From Tritrichomonas musculus (Eukaryota; Parabasalia; Tritrichomonadida; Tritrichomonadidae), in the NCBI GenBank assembly GCA_039105265.1, contig JAPFFF010000005.1, positions 1,798,001 to 1,862,000 of the forward strand: a DNA stretch of 64,000 nt, given 5' to 3'. Below, one piece after another: positions 10,767 through 22,454 of this stretch. Position numbers and translations under genes: made by a program. Numbering within the stretch: the first letter of the stretch is position 1; each line of letters starts with the position of its first letter. The notes under the pieces were generated by a model. That model searched no databases. It was given only the letters and a program-made list of their open reading frames with translations, and was not told the origin of the DNA.

Positions 10767-11775
10767 ATGTGTGGTGAAACTAAAAAAAATGAAGTGATAA
10801 TTTTGCAAATATCTTTTTATTGAGTTTAGTAATTCATATATTTACTATATATATTTGATATAAATTATGTTTAATATAAAATAGCAAAATATATTTTAAA
10901 AATATCAATACTTTTGCCAAACTCAATATCTCAAATATTTCGATTATTATTTCATTCTAAATTTAATTGTTATAAATATAAATATATTTTATTTCAAGCG
11001 ATATTTTTTACTAGCAAAATTTAAGATAACTTTTAATAAATATAAGATATTTATGCAAATTCAGTAAAAAAAAATAAATATTTAATTTTCTTGAAAATTA
11101 CCCTCATTTTCTCCAATAATATCATAATATTAATGTTTATAGATTGAGTTATATTAGATAAAAGTACTGCTATAAATTTCGTCTTGTTGATTTTGAGAAA
11201 ATACAGAACCTATTTTGTTTGGCTTATATCAAGGCATTGATAAAATTCTAAAATAAAAATTTGTAATATCATTAATAGTATATTAAACTAAAAAAAGATA
11301 TTGCATAGTTTCATTCATAGGGTCTATGTTTAATGGTATTTTTTTATATGATTATATGCAAAATATTAAAAATAAAAATATCTTAATAAACATAAAATTA
11401 CTACTGTATTTACTTTGCTTGTTTAATTTATATATGAATAAATATAATTTTTTAATTTATTAAAAATCTAAAATTAAAGAAAAGCTATATAAAAAATGTA
11501 AATTTTGTTTTAAATTTTTCGATGTTGTGTTAAACTTTTCCTAAAGTTTTTTATCAATTCAAATTTTCTGAAGATTGATCTTTTTTAAAATAATAACGAT
11601 TTTTTATATATTTTTTTTCCTATACATTTTAAAAATAATTTTATCTCGAAATTGGTAAGATAATATTTTTTACTCCTCTAACAAATTTTTTAGTAATGAT
11701 AAAATAAATATTAATATATGATATAAAGATTCAAATATGATTTTTTATATAAAAAGTTCTAGTTTCACCACACAT
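10767..11775. mobile_element. Non-autonomous hAT-like element, 1,009 bp, with 8-bp target duplication
   Basis: The ends are a perfect 16-bp inverted repeat, ATGTGTGGTGAAACTA at 10767-10782 and TAGTTTCACCACACAT at 11760-11775. The direct repeat ATTTAATT lies immediately outside both ends (10759-10766 and 11776-11783). An 8-bp duplication is typical of the hAT superfamily. The interior is non-coding and AT-rich with no transposase remnant, so it would need an enzyme from elsewhere. The AT-rich duplication is individually weak evidence, but together with the perfect inverted ends it makes a mobile origin likely. Confidence 0.75.
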
Positions 11776-11783
11776 ATTTAATT

Positions 11784-12030
11784 ATATTTAATTTCAAATT
11801 CCATTCAATTTTAGGTAAAAAAATTCGAAATATTTATTTTAAAATTTAGATATTTCTCAATAAATTATTGTAAAAACACAAATACAATCGTAAAATTAAT
11901 GAAATATAATGTAAAATAATAAATATTCAAAAAAGAACCCAGCAAAAATTAGCAAATCGTGGAGAATTAGTTAATTTCAAAAAATGAATATAAAAGATAA
12001 AGCTATTCAAAATTTTTATTGAAGAAAATA
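11784..12030. other. Short upstream region of the ankyrin gene
   Basis: AT-rich, non-coding. No confident initiator or other promoter element could be identified. Confidence 0.4.
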
Positions 12031-13278
12031 ATGAGTTCTCAGGAGTACTTGGACACAATGAAGGATATCCAAGAAAATATACTGAATTTCCTTGAAGAAA
12101 AGGAAAATTCAGAAGAAAATTTTATAATTCTTGAAAATAAATTTGAAGGTAACAAAATAAAAGATCATTCGTATGAACTTTTGTCTCTACTACATTTAAT
12201 TTCCAAAATAGGAAATAACCACCACCGTTTCCCCAACTTTTTCAGCAAAATCGAAAGAATTTTACTCATTTTCAAAGAAGATATCAAAAAATACTTTTCA
12301 AATTCAGAAATATTCAATATTTTTAAGAGCAGCAAAAGGATTCTTTTATTTCTCATTGAACAACAAATAATAATTTTTGATGAATATATAGCTAAAATTA
12401 TTACAAATACAGGTAAATACATAAAGGCCAAATATCCCCAGTATTTTCAGCCAGAAATTCAACCATTCATCAGTGAAAAGTGGTTCCCAAAATATAAAAA
12501 GAGCAGCAAAAAAGAAGAAAAAGATTACGAAAATGACGATGATGAAGAATATAACAAAAATGCATGGGTTGAAGAAATAAAGAGCGAATTACCGGAAAAT
12601 TTCTATGAAAAACGAAAAGAAGGTGAAAATGACAGCCAAATCTGTGAATTAATTCGAAAAGACATGATTACAGAATTTGCTGCGCACGTTACTAGAAATG
12701 ATATTTCACTTAACTCAAAAATTCAACCATCAATTTATGAAACAAATTCTTTTTTACTTAAGAAGCCAAAAAAATCAAACCAAATTCAATTTTTTTCGCG
12801 AAATGACCAAAAAGATGAAGGATTTTCTTTGATTGAATATGCTGTATTTTTTGGCTCAATTCAAATATTTAACTACTTGCGACTTGAAGGTGTTAAATTA
12901 ACATCAACGTTGTGGCCTTTGGCCATTCATGGTAAAAATTCAGAAATGATTCACTTTCTGGAAGAATATCATGTTGAATTAAAAGATAAGTCATACAAAC
13001 AAGTCTTTTATGAATCAATCAAATGCCACCACAACGACATCGCAAATTACTTCATAAACAACTTCTTGCATAATGATGAAGAAAACTCACAGGATACAAT
13101 CAACCAATGTCTCAAATATCATAATTTCGCTTTTTTAAAAAATGATTCTATTAGTGAACCTTCATTTTGCAACTTGTGCAAGTACGATTATTGTGAATTT
13201 GTTGATAAACTTTTGAAAGACAAAGTTTTAGATATAAACATAAAAGAAATTTTCAATATTCTGTTAATACAATTTTAA
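12031..13278 (+). CDS. Trichomonad ankyrin-repeat protein, N-terminal part (gene interrupted by repeat array)
   Basis: The open frame extends four codons further upstream to a TTG, but the first ATG is at 12031, giving about 415 residues starting MSSQEYLDT. The helical N-terminal half, with an LLHLISKIGNNHHR segment around residues 52-66, is the part that precedes the repeats in the large trichomonad ankyrin family (DUF3447-like). Weak ankyrin units follow (SLIEYAVFFGSIQIFNYLRL, then KNSEMIHFLEEYHVEL), then a region with FCNLCKYDYCEFVDKLLKDK near the end. The frame stops at 13276-13278, exactly where the 25-bp repeat array begins. In intact relatives ankyrin units continue, and such units are found again at 16861-17439. 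So this looks like the front of a gene split by array expansion. Whether the front is still expressed alone cannot be told. Confidence 0.7.
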   Translation: MSSQEYLDTMKDIQENILNFLEEKENSEENFIILENKFEGNKIKDHSYELLSLLHLISKIGNNHHRFPNFFSKIERILLIFKEDIKKYFSNSEIFNIFKSSKRILLFLIEQQIIIFDEYIAKIITNTGKYIKAKYPQYFQPEIQPFISEKWFPKYKKSSKKEEKDYENDDDEEYNKNAWVEEIKSELPENFYEKRKEGENDSQICELIRKDMITEFAAHVTRNDISLNSKIQPSIYETNSFLLKKPKKSNQIQFFSRNDQKDEGFSLIEYAVFFGSIQIFNYLRLEGVKLTSTLWPLAIHGKNSEMIHFLEEYHVELKDKSYKQVFYESIKCHHNDIANYFINNFLHNDEENSQDTINQCLKYHNFAFLKNDSISEPSFCNLCKYDYCEFVDKLLKDKVLDINIKEIFNILLIQF

Positions 13279-13284
13279 TTGATA

Positions 13285-16200
13285 TTCATTTAATTCTGTT
13301 AAAATCATATCTTTCAATTACATTCAAAATCATATCTTTCAATTACATTCAAAATCATATCTTTCAATGAAATTCAAAATCATATCTTTGAATGAAATTT
13401 TAATATAATAACAATTTATAAAACAGCATTATATTTGGCCGTTGAAAAAGAAAACATTGAAATTGTGAAACTTTTATTAACGAATGACAAACTTGACATC
13501 AATGTTATTAATATTTTGTTTAATTTTTTATATAATTCAAAATCATATCTTTCAATGATATTCAAAATCATATCTTTCAATTACATTCAAAATCATATTT
13601 TTCAATGATATTCAAAATCATATTTTTCAATGATATTCAAAATCATATCTTTCAATGAAATTCAAAATCATATCTTTCAATGAAATTCAAAATCATATCT
13701 TTGAATGAAATTTTAATATAATAACAATTTATAAAACAGCATTATATTTGGCCGTTGAAAAAGAAAACATTGAAATTGTGAAACTTTTATTAACGAATGA
13801 CAAACTTGATATCAATTTTGGATATATTTTGTTTAATTTTATATAAAATTCAAAATCATATCTTTCAATTACATTCAAAATCATATCTTTCAATGGAATT
13901 CAAAATCATATCTTTCAATAGAATTCAAAATCATATCTTTCAATGAAATTCAAATTCATATCTTTGAATGAAATTTTAATATAATATATATTTATAAAAC
14001 AGCATTATATTTGGCCGTTGAAAAAGAAAACATTGAAATTGTGAAACTTTTATTAACGAATGACAAACTTGATATCAATTTTGGATATATTTTGTTTAAT
14101 TTTATATAAAATTCAAAATCATATCTTTCAATTACATTCAAAATCATATCTTTCAATGGAATTCAAAATCATATCTTTCAATTGGATTCAAAATCATATC
14201 TTTCAATAGAATTCAAAATCATATCTTTCAATGAAATTCAAATTCATATCTTTGAATGAAATTTTAATATAATATATATTTATAAGACAGCATTATATTT
14301 GGCCGTTGAAAAAGAAAACATTGAAATTGTGAAACTTTTATTAACGAATGACAAACTTGACATCAATGTTATTAATATTTTGTTTAATTTTTTATAAAAT
14401 TTAAAATCATATCTTTCAATGATATTCAAAATCATATCTTTCAATATCATTCAAAATCATATCTTTCAATTACATTCAAAATCATATCTTTCAATCCCAT
14501 TCAAAATCATATCTTTCAATACTATTCAAAATCATATCATTCAATGAAATTCAAAATCATATCTTTCAATTGGATTCAAAATCATATCATTCAATAGAAT
14601 TCAAAATCATATCTTTCAATAAAATTCAAAATCATATTTTTGAATGAAATTTTAAAATAATATATATTTATAAAACAGCATTATATTTGGCCGTTGAAAA
14701 AGAAAACATTGAAATTGTGAAACTTTTATTAACGAATGACAAACTTGACATCAATCTTGGATATATTTTGTTTAATTTTTTATAGAATTCAAAATCATAT
14801 CTTTGAATAGAATTCAAAATCATATCTTTCAATGAAATTCAAAATCATATCTTTCAATGATATTCAAAATCATATCTTTCAATGAAATTCAAAATCATAT
14901 CTTTCAATGAAATTCAAAATCATATCTTTCAATGGAATTCAAAATCATATCTTTCAATTGGATTCAAAATCATATCTTTCAATGATATTCAAAATCATAT
15001 CTTTGAATAGAATTCAAAATCATATCTTTCAATAAAATTCAAAATCATATCTTTCAATAGAATTCAAAATCATATCATTCAATAGAATTCAAAATCATAT
15101 CTTTGAATAGAATTCAAAATCATATCTTTGAATGAAATTTTAATATAATAACAATTTATAAAACAGCATTATATTTGGCCGTTGAAAAAGAAAACATTGA
15201 AATTGTGAAACTTTTATTAACGAATGACAAACTTGATATCAATCTTGAATATATTTTGTTTAATTTTTTATAAAATTCAAAATCATATCTTTGAATAGAA
15301 TTCAAAATCATATCTTTCAATTACATTCAAAATCATATCTTTCAATGAAATTCAAAATCATATCTTTCAATGAAATTCAAAATTATATCTTTCAATACTA
15401 TTCAAAATCATATCTTTCAATGGAATTCAAAATCATATCTTTCAATAGAATTCAAAATCATATCTTTCAATATAATTCAAAATCATATCTTTCAATAACA
15501 TTCTAAATCATATCTTTCAATGAAATTCAAAATCATATCTTTCAATAGAATTCAAAATCATGTCTTTCAATATAATTCAAAATCATATCTTTCAATGATA
15601 TTCAAAATCATATCTTTGAATAGAATTCAAAATCATATCTTTGAATAGAATTCAAAATCATATCTTTCAATACTATTCAAAATCATATCTTTGAATAGAA
15701 TTCAAAATCATATCTTTCAATGAAATTCAAAATCATATCTTTGAATGAAATTTTAATATAATAACAATTTATAAAACAGCATTATATTTGGCCGTTGAAA
15801 AAGAAAACATTGAAATTGTGAAACTTTTATTAACGAATGACAAACTTGACATCAATGTTATTAATATTTTGTTTAATTTTTTATAAAATTCAAAATCATA
15901 TCTTTCAATACTATTCAAAATTATATCTTTCAATACTATTCAAAATCATATCTTTCAATGAAATTCAAAATCATATCTTTCAATGAAATTCAAAATCATA
16001 TCTTTCAATACTATTCAAAATCATATCTTTCAATGGAATTCAAAATCATATCTTTCAATATAATTCAAAATCATATCTTTCAATAGAATTTAAAATCATA
16101 TCTTTCAATAACATTCTAAATCATATCTTTCAATACTATTCAAAATCATATCTTTGAATAGAATTCAAAATCATATCTTTCAATGAAATTCAAAATCATA

Positions 16201-16860
16201 TCTTTCAATGAAATTCAAAATTATATCTTTCAATACTATTCAAAATCATATCTTTCAATACTATTCAAAATCATATCTTTCAATGGAATTCAAAATCATA
16301 TCTTTCAATATAATTCAAAATCATATCTTTCAATATAATTCAAAATCATATCTTTCAATAGAATTTAAAATCATATCTTTCAATAACATTCTAAATCATA
16401 TCTTTCAATACTATTCAAAATCATATCTTTCAATGAAATTCAAAATCATATCTTTCAATAAAATTCAAAATTATATCTTTCAATACTATTCAAAATCATA
16501 TCTTTCAATACTATTCAAAATCATATCTTTCAATGGAATTCAAAATCATATCTTTCAATATAATTCAAAATCATATCTTTCAATAGAATTTAAAATCATA
16601 TCTTTCAATAACATTCTAAATCATATCTTTCAATACTATTCAAAATCATATCTTTCAATATAATTCAAAATCATATCTTTCAATGATATTCCAAATCATA
16701 TCTTTGAATAGAATTCAAAATCCTATCTTTGAATATAATTCAAAATCATATCTTTCAATACTATTCAAAATCATATCTTTCAATGGAATTCAAAATCATA
16801 TCTTTCAATGAAATTCAAAATCATATCTTTGAATGAAATTTTAAAGTAATATATATTTAT
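13285..16860 (+). repeat. Composite tandem array: about 25-bp repeats with seven embedded ankyrin modules
   Basis: The unit is 25 bp: ATTCAAAATCAT, then ATCTTTCAAT, then three variable bases. The 22-base core is highly conserved; the last three bases vary widely (GAA, GAT, TAC, AGA, ACT, ATA, GGA, TGG, CCC, AAC and others). I estimate 90-100 copies. Interrupting the array are seven almost identical modules of roughly 110 bp, starting near 13421, 13733, 13997, 14285, 14672, 15161 and 15773. Each encodes TALYLAVEKENIEIVKLLL then TNDKLDIN, which is one ankyrin unit, and each is preceded by the same AT-rich lead-in. An eighth module at 16861 runs on into open ankyrin coding sequence. Two of the three forward frames of the 25-bp unit can never contain a stop; the third depends on the variable bases. 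Because 25 is not a multiple of three, some stretches (for example 16208-16663) stay open as a 25-residue repeat. Confidence 0.9.
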
Positions 16861-17439
16861 AAGACAGCATTATATTTGGCCGTTGAAAAAGAAAACATTG
16901 AAATTGTGAAACTTTTATTAACGAATGAAAAGATTAGTATTAATGTGTTATGTAAATCAGAAAAATATGAAAGAAATCAAAAGAAGAAAGAAATAATTGA
17001 GTTGTCTCCATTACTATTTGCAATTGACCATAACCAAATTGAGATTATTCAATTATTGCTTTCAAATGAATTTATCAAAATATCAGGCAAAATTGATATA
17101 TATAGCAGATCAAAGAAAACAACAGTATTAGGCGATGAAATCGAGATTTTTGAGCAAACAGCATTATACATGTCTATTGAGAAACAAAATATTAATGCAA
17201 TCAAGTTATTGTTGGCTAGGCCTGATATTAATATTAATGAAAAATCATTCCATCGCTCAGGTAATAATCAAATGGAAGAGAAGGCATCATTGCATCTTGC
17301 TGTTGAAATAGGAAATCTTGAAATAATAAAACTTTTGCTCGAAAAGAAAGATATTGACGTTAATATTGAAGATAGTCACGGAAAAAAACCAATTGACTAT
17401 TCTGAAAATTATGAAATTAAGCAATTACTTTCAAAATGA
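16861..17439 (+). pseudogene. Ankyrin-repeat protein, C-terminal part without its own start
   Basis: An open frame with clear ankyrin units: TALYLAVEKENIEIVKLLL, SPLLFAIDHNQIEIIQLLL, TALYMSIEKQNINAIKLLL and ASLHLAVEIGNLEIIKLLL. It then ends GKKPIDYSENYEIKQLLSK before a TGA. The first unit is nearly identical to the seven modules in the array upstream. The frame has no ATG before the third unit, and a stop lies a few codons before the first unit, so by itself it cannot make a normal protein. It is best read as the back half of the gene beginning at 12031. An alternative is a functional spliced gene, but I see no trichomonad-type splice signals around the array. Confidence 0.75.
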
Positions 17440-17670
17440 TTTTCTATTCATTTTAAAATAGCAATTAATAAATAAATTAATTAATCTTTCTTCATATTAT
17501 TTATGAATAATAGTAATAAATTAACAAATGATCTAAAATCTTCATGGCAAGGATGTATACTGATCCAAAAAAAAAAAAAAAAAAATACCGGATCCCTAAA
17601 AAAACCGATATTCGGTAGAAACATGAATTTTTTGTATCAGTATTTTACGGGATTGATACAAAAATGCTTC

Positions 17671-17720
<50 letters not shown>

Positions 17721-20700
17721 ATCGATGGAAACCAATCTTTGTTTTTTTATATGACATACCACATACATTTATCAAATTTTGTAGAGATAATTATAATAAT
17801 TTAAGAGTTCTCTCAAATAACTTAAGGGACAACAGACATTTTTTTTTTTTTTTTTTTTTTTTTTAGAGAATAAAATTCTATGAGTTATCACAAAATAATT
17901 TTATATATTTCAGTAAATTTTTTGAGTATTTTGGTTATATTTTCATAGATAACAATTATATAATTTAAAAGCAATTTATTGTTTTTCATTTGAATAGTTG
18001 CATGTCTCTGAAAAAGTTTAAATTAACTATGTTTGTTTTTGACTCTTATTTTACTATTTATACAAATTATATGACATACTATATGAAATGGATGGAAATA
18101 ATCTTTTTTTATTTAACATGTAATTTTATTCTTTCAGAATGTTAAGGCTGTAATTTAAGATTTTGAAAATTTAACAACTTTTTAAATTCAATAGATAACT
18201 TTTTCTTTACTTTTTTTAAGAATTTTGTATTTTAAATTTTTTGATCTTGGTTTTCTATATGGATTAAATTTGTTTGTTTTATACTACAGCTTCATTTTAA
18301 AGGAAACAGACTTTTCAAATGAGTTCTTGCTTAAAGGTATTATTTCAGCAAAATGATTATTTTTAAAAAATGGGGTGTAATTTTTTAGCACAGTGCTGCA
18401 GCACAGAGAACTTTTTGTATGTATATATGGTCCAGATAAACTTTTTGAGAAATTAAAATTAATATTTTTTAAACAAAATAGCATGACCCCCTATTCATGC
18501 TTTTTTTATTCCTTTAAAATAATTTAAAAATATTTGTTTTCTTATTTAATATTGATTTTAACCATTAAATCCTAAATTTTATCAATTTAGGAAGCCCAAC
18601 AAGCCATTTGATTCTCTAAATCAACCATTTTTAAGAAGAATTATTAATCAAATAATAATCTCATTTTTGAAAATTTTCGATTATTTCGCCTTTAACATAT
18701 TCTCTAAATGGCATAAATTAAGAAATCAATAAAAAATACAAGGAACTTTTAATCTTTTCTATGTAAAATAAAGCTCGAAAAAATGGACGATTATTTTCTT
18801 CTGAAAAAGTTGTATGTGCTATAAAGAATTCCTCTAAAAAATGTAACTTTTTAATGTTAAAAAAGTGGATTTTTTTTGTGAAAATTTAAAAAAAGTTCTT
18901 CGGAATATCCGATTCTTTTGAATTTAAAAATCATATATTTCGATCACAATTTTAATTATTATTAATCGTAATTTATCATATTTTGTAGTAGGTTTTTTAA
19001 TAACCGATTTTTAATTGAAAATATAATTTGTAAAATATATAAAAATCTATTTTAAATATTATTGAATATTTTAATTTGTACTAGCTTATTACATTTAAAT
19101 ATAAATTATTAATATTAGTAATATAATATTATAAATAATTTGAAAATATTATGGGAAATTATATCAATTGAACAAATTATACTTAAGCTTAAGGGCGTAG
19201 GTCAGAAGTAGTAAAGTTAAGTGATGTTAACGTCTTTTTTAGAAAAATCACTTTTTCTCAAAAATGGTATTATATTTCGTTTTTTAAATATATGAATGAG
19301 TAACCTTGTTTGATACAGCATTAATTTTATGAAGAATCTTTTGGAGAAAAGGAGGTTTTATTTTTTGATCAAATATTTAATAATCAGAATTTAATTCAAT
19401 GAATAATGTTTTATGTTAATTTGTTGAATAAAAAATAATGTTAATTGTATGATTTATTAATAAAATTCATTTGTATTACATTCCATCAATCCTTTTTAGA
19501 AAAATCGTTGAATTATTTTTTTTAAAAAAAAATCGGCATTTTCAAAGTAATGATTCGATGAATATTCACTAAAAAAATATATATCAATTATTATAAGAAT
19601 GTAATTAATATACATCATTTTTATCTCACTTTATATTGTAGATAATTTTTTATTTGAAAAATAAAGTTATAAAATTCATATGATTTCCTTTAAAATTGAA
19701 ATTTTTTAAAAGAGAATGATTGTTTTGTGCTATTATTAGAGCTTTAATAATATTTAACATTTTTATTAATGATATTCAATAATCAAACTTTATAAATATT
19801 TTCCTTTAATATTTCAAAGACGAGTTTTTTAACTCAATAATTCAAAAAAGTGATAATGAAAAAAATTGTTTATATATCTTTAAATAATAAAGATTTAAGA
19901 TAAAATCTTAGTTATATATTTGTAATTCAATAAATAAAAATATTTTACTCTTAAGAAACTAATTTAAATTTAAAAGATAGTCTTGGAATCAATGGCCAAA
20001 TCATATTTATTTAAGATAAATATTTGAATGTAAAAGATCATTAAAAGAAATTTGCTTCATTTTCATTCTAAAAATAAATTTAATATTTATTAATATACAA
20101 AATATATCCTTTTTACCCTTGATATCAAGTGTAAATTTCTAAATATTTATTATTCACAATTTGAATATTTATGAAAATAAATAGAGAAATTCACAAAAAC
20201 AGTGTTTTTTATCATATATTTAATAAAATGTATAAATAAAATATATAATAATTTAAGAAAACAAACAATTTTATAAATTGCCGGTTATCAATAAAATAAT
20301 TGTCCATTACGATTAAAAAAAATTCTGATGTTATTTATTTTTTTAATGTTTCTTGACCAAATAAAATCAGAATATTATAAACGATTATATCTTAATAAAT
20401 AGCATATAAAATTTAAAATAAAAAAAAAATTAGAAATGAAAATATGCATATAAACTTTGTTTTTTAATTATCGGATGTAAAAAATAAATCATTCAATATT
20501 TGAAATAAATTCTTAGAAACCGTAAGTTTACACACAAAAATTATAAAAAAAAAAAAAAAAAAAAAGTTTAAAATGTAAAGAAAATTGAGAGGGAAAATAA
20601 CTCATTGGCATTTGAATTTAAGTTATATAATATATGAAAAATCAATTTCAATCAAATTCAGATTTTTTTTATTTTTGATTAAAGTGTTAAAAAAAAAAAA

Positions 20701-20829
20701 AAAAAAAAAAAATACAGAATAAGTTTGCCTTACTTAAAATTCACAATTTAAAGTATTTTTTATTTATATGTAGACTAGATTAAATTGTATGTAATTTCGA
20801 TTGCTTATGATTTAGATTTATAATATTTA
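17440..20829. other. Gene-free spacer with long homopolymer tracts
   Basis: There are no credible genes in 3.4 kb. Homopolymers include an A run near 17566-17583, a T run of about 46 at 17671-17716, T runs near 17839-17864, and A runs near 20548-20566 and 20690-20711. A small hairpin ACCGATATTCGGT lies near 17601-17613, and a perfect 12-bp palindrome GTGCTGCAGCAC at 18393-18404 stands out from the AT background. No complete inverted-repeat element could be delimited here. Confidence 0.5.
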
Positions 20830-22239
20830 TTATTCAATTAATGTTCCAAAGAATTCAAGAGCTGAAAAAAGAAAATAATGGTATCCTGATGTGTTTGTGC
20901 TTGTTTGTTGAATCCGCAAATATTGAAATGATTCGTTGTTGTTTGGTTGTGATTTGATATCGAATGTGAGAACTGTGTTTCCATTATGAAGACCATTGAT
21001 TCCTTGTCTTGAATCAAGTGTTTTCCAGTTTTTAGCGTCGTTTGATCCTTCAATAATCCAATTTTTAGGTGCATGAGACCCACTCCGTCTTGATCTGATT
21101 GAGTATTGTGTTGGACAAATTTTTCTTTCCTTGAAATCGTATTGGAGCCATGAGTGTTCTTCATTGTTGGTGTGAAAATAATTCGAGTTGATATCGAAAT
21201 CCATGGCGAACTTTGGGAGATGTGAATCACCACAAATAGATGAAGAAGTTGCAATTACGATTCCTTTGTCATTCAGATTCCCGCCTGCTTCTTTAGTTAA
21301 ATGATTGATGATTCCGTTGAGTGCATTTGATGAATTTCCATCATATTCGATTTTAATATTAATATTATTATTATTTTGTTTGCATCGATGATTATTCTTT
21401 TCATCGCATTTTGTTATATTTTTGTAAACGTAGAAACATTGTTTAAATTTGTTCCAAAGAGATTTTGTCATTTCATTTGCATCAAATTTTTCAATAAATT
21501 CTTTGAATTTAGATTCACTTAAAAAATTGAAGTTGATTTCTTCATAGAAATCATTGATGTTCATGTCGTTTTCGTTCGCTTTTTCTTCGGAACAGAAATA
21601 TTTGTTAATCATGTCAAGAAGTTGATCTTCATTAGAAATTTTTAATTTGTCGTTTTTAATGATTGAATAAAAAATTGATTTCGGAAGCTCGTTGATTTTG
21701 TTTTCTTCAATTCGGTAAAAATTTGAGGCGATGTACTCAATGGATTTCATTCCATCAAATATTTCTGTGTTTTCAATGTTTTCGTCAACAAATGATAGAA
21801 ATTCAATATTTTCTTTGATTTTGTTTTCAGAGTATTCTTCTTCTTCTACATTTTTTTGGAAAAGTTCATCGAGTTTTGAGAATAATTCTTTGTTTTGAAT
21901 AAGAATGGAGATGATTTGAAGTTCATAACTTTGCGTTTCTGTTATTTCTATTTTTGAACCTTCTGATATTGATTTAAATTGTGAAATAACTTCATCAGTG
22001 ATTTTTGTTAAAATGTTCGATTTCGCTTGGTTTATTGTGCTATTTTTATTCGGAAATTGAACATAATTAATCGTTGGATCGATCTGATGAATTTGTGAAA
22101 CATAAGGAGAAATAAATTCTGCAAAAATATTTTTCATTTTGATTTCTTTGTTTCCAATCAAAAATGTAAACTCTTCTTCACTATTTTGATTATGAACTAA
22201 ATTTCTTAAGCCTGCTGATGAAAGTATCATCGATTTCAT
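20830..22239 (-). CDS. BTB-BACK-discoidin (F5/8 type C) domain protein
   Basis: A 469-residue protein with three parts. Residues about 20-75 look like a divergent BTB/POZ fold (FTFLIGNKEIKMKN, then AEFISPYVSQI). About 140-270 is a helical BACK-like region (LPKSIFYSIIKNDKLKI, then NEDQLLDMI). About 300-466 is a discoidin-type beta-sandwich with the usual tryptophan landmarks: HSWLQYDFKE, NWIIEGSNDAKNWK, the spacing before FQYLRIQQT, and LFSALEFFG at the end. The order matches animal BTBD9 and a large trichomonad family. In known relatives BTB-BACK parts pair with cullin-3 or self-associate, while the discoidin part binds sugars, lipids or protein; the ligand here is unknown. There is no signal peptide, so it is probably cytosolic. 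The ATG at 22239 gives MKSMILSSAG. Downstream lies the 3.4-kb spacer. Confidence 0.75.
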   Translation of the reverse strand: MKSMILSSAGLRNLVHNQNSEEEFTFLIGNKEIKMKNIFAEFISPYVSQIHQIDPTINYVQFPNKNSTINQAKSNILTKITDEVISQFKSISEGSKIEITETQSYELQIISILIQNKELFSKLDELFQKNVEEEEYSENKIKENIEFLSFVDENIENTEIFDGMKSIEYIASNFYRIEENKINELPKSIFYSIIKNDKLKISNEDQLLDMINKYFCSEEKANENDMNINDFYEEINFNFLSESKFKEFIEKFDANEMTKSLWNKFKQCFYVYKNITKCDEKNNHRCKQNNNNINIKIEYDGNSSNALNGIINHLTKEAGGNLNDKGIVIATSSSICGDSHLPKFAMDFDINSNYFHTNNEEHSWLQYDFKERKICPTQYSIRSRRSGSHAPKNWIIEGSNDAKNWKTLDSRQGINGLHNGNTVLTFDIKSQPNNNESFQYLRIQQTSTNTSGYHYFLFSALEFFGTLIE

Positions 22240-22446
22240 GCTTTTTAAAAAATTAATTAAGTTTTGAATTATAGAAAATTCAATACGATATAAACTTTTT
22301 AATAAGTTTATAATAAACCTATTTCAAAAACTTTGCAAAGTTTAAAATCATTTTATCTTTTCTAAAAAACTTTTAAATTTCATCATTATTCACTTATTGC
22401 ATATTTATTAATTATTATAATATTAACTTATTTTTAAAAAACATAA
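22240..22446. other. Short spacer upstream of the discoidin gene
   Basis: Non-coding AT-rich sequence directly before the start of the minus-strand gene; no distinct promoter motif recognised. Confidence 0.4.
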
Positions 22447-22454
22447 TTTATAAC

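Noticed and set aside
7600-12030. tRNA or rRNA genes in the spacers
   Set aside because: I found no sequence with the paired arms and the GTTCRANNC box of a tRNA, nor any long GC-richer rRNA-like stretch.
13285-16860. CRISPR-like look of the repeat array
   Set aside because: The 'spacers' are only three bases, the genome is eukaryotic, no cas genes are present, and ankyrin coding modules interrupt the array. It is a minisatellite.
12031-17439. The array as a series of introns between ankyrin exons
   Set aside because: No GTAYGT-like 5' sites or ACTAACACACAG-like 3' sites of trichomonad introns were seen at the module borders.
17550-17720. A-run and T-run as arms of one inverted element
   Set aside because: Apart from the homopolymers only weak matches (GTATACTGATCC against GTATCAATCC) exist, and no flanking duplication is visible.
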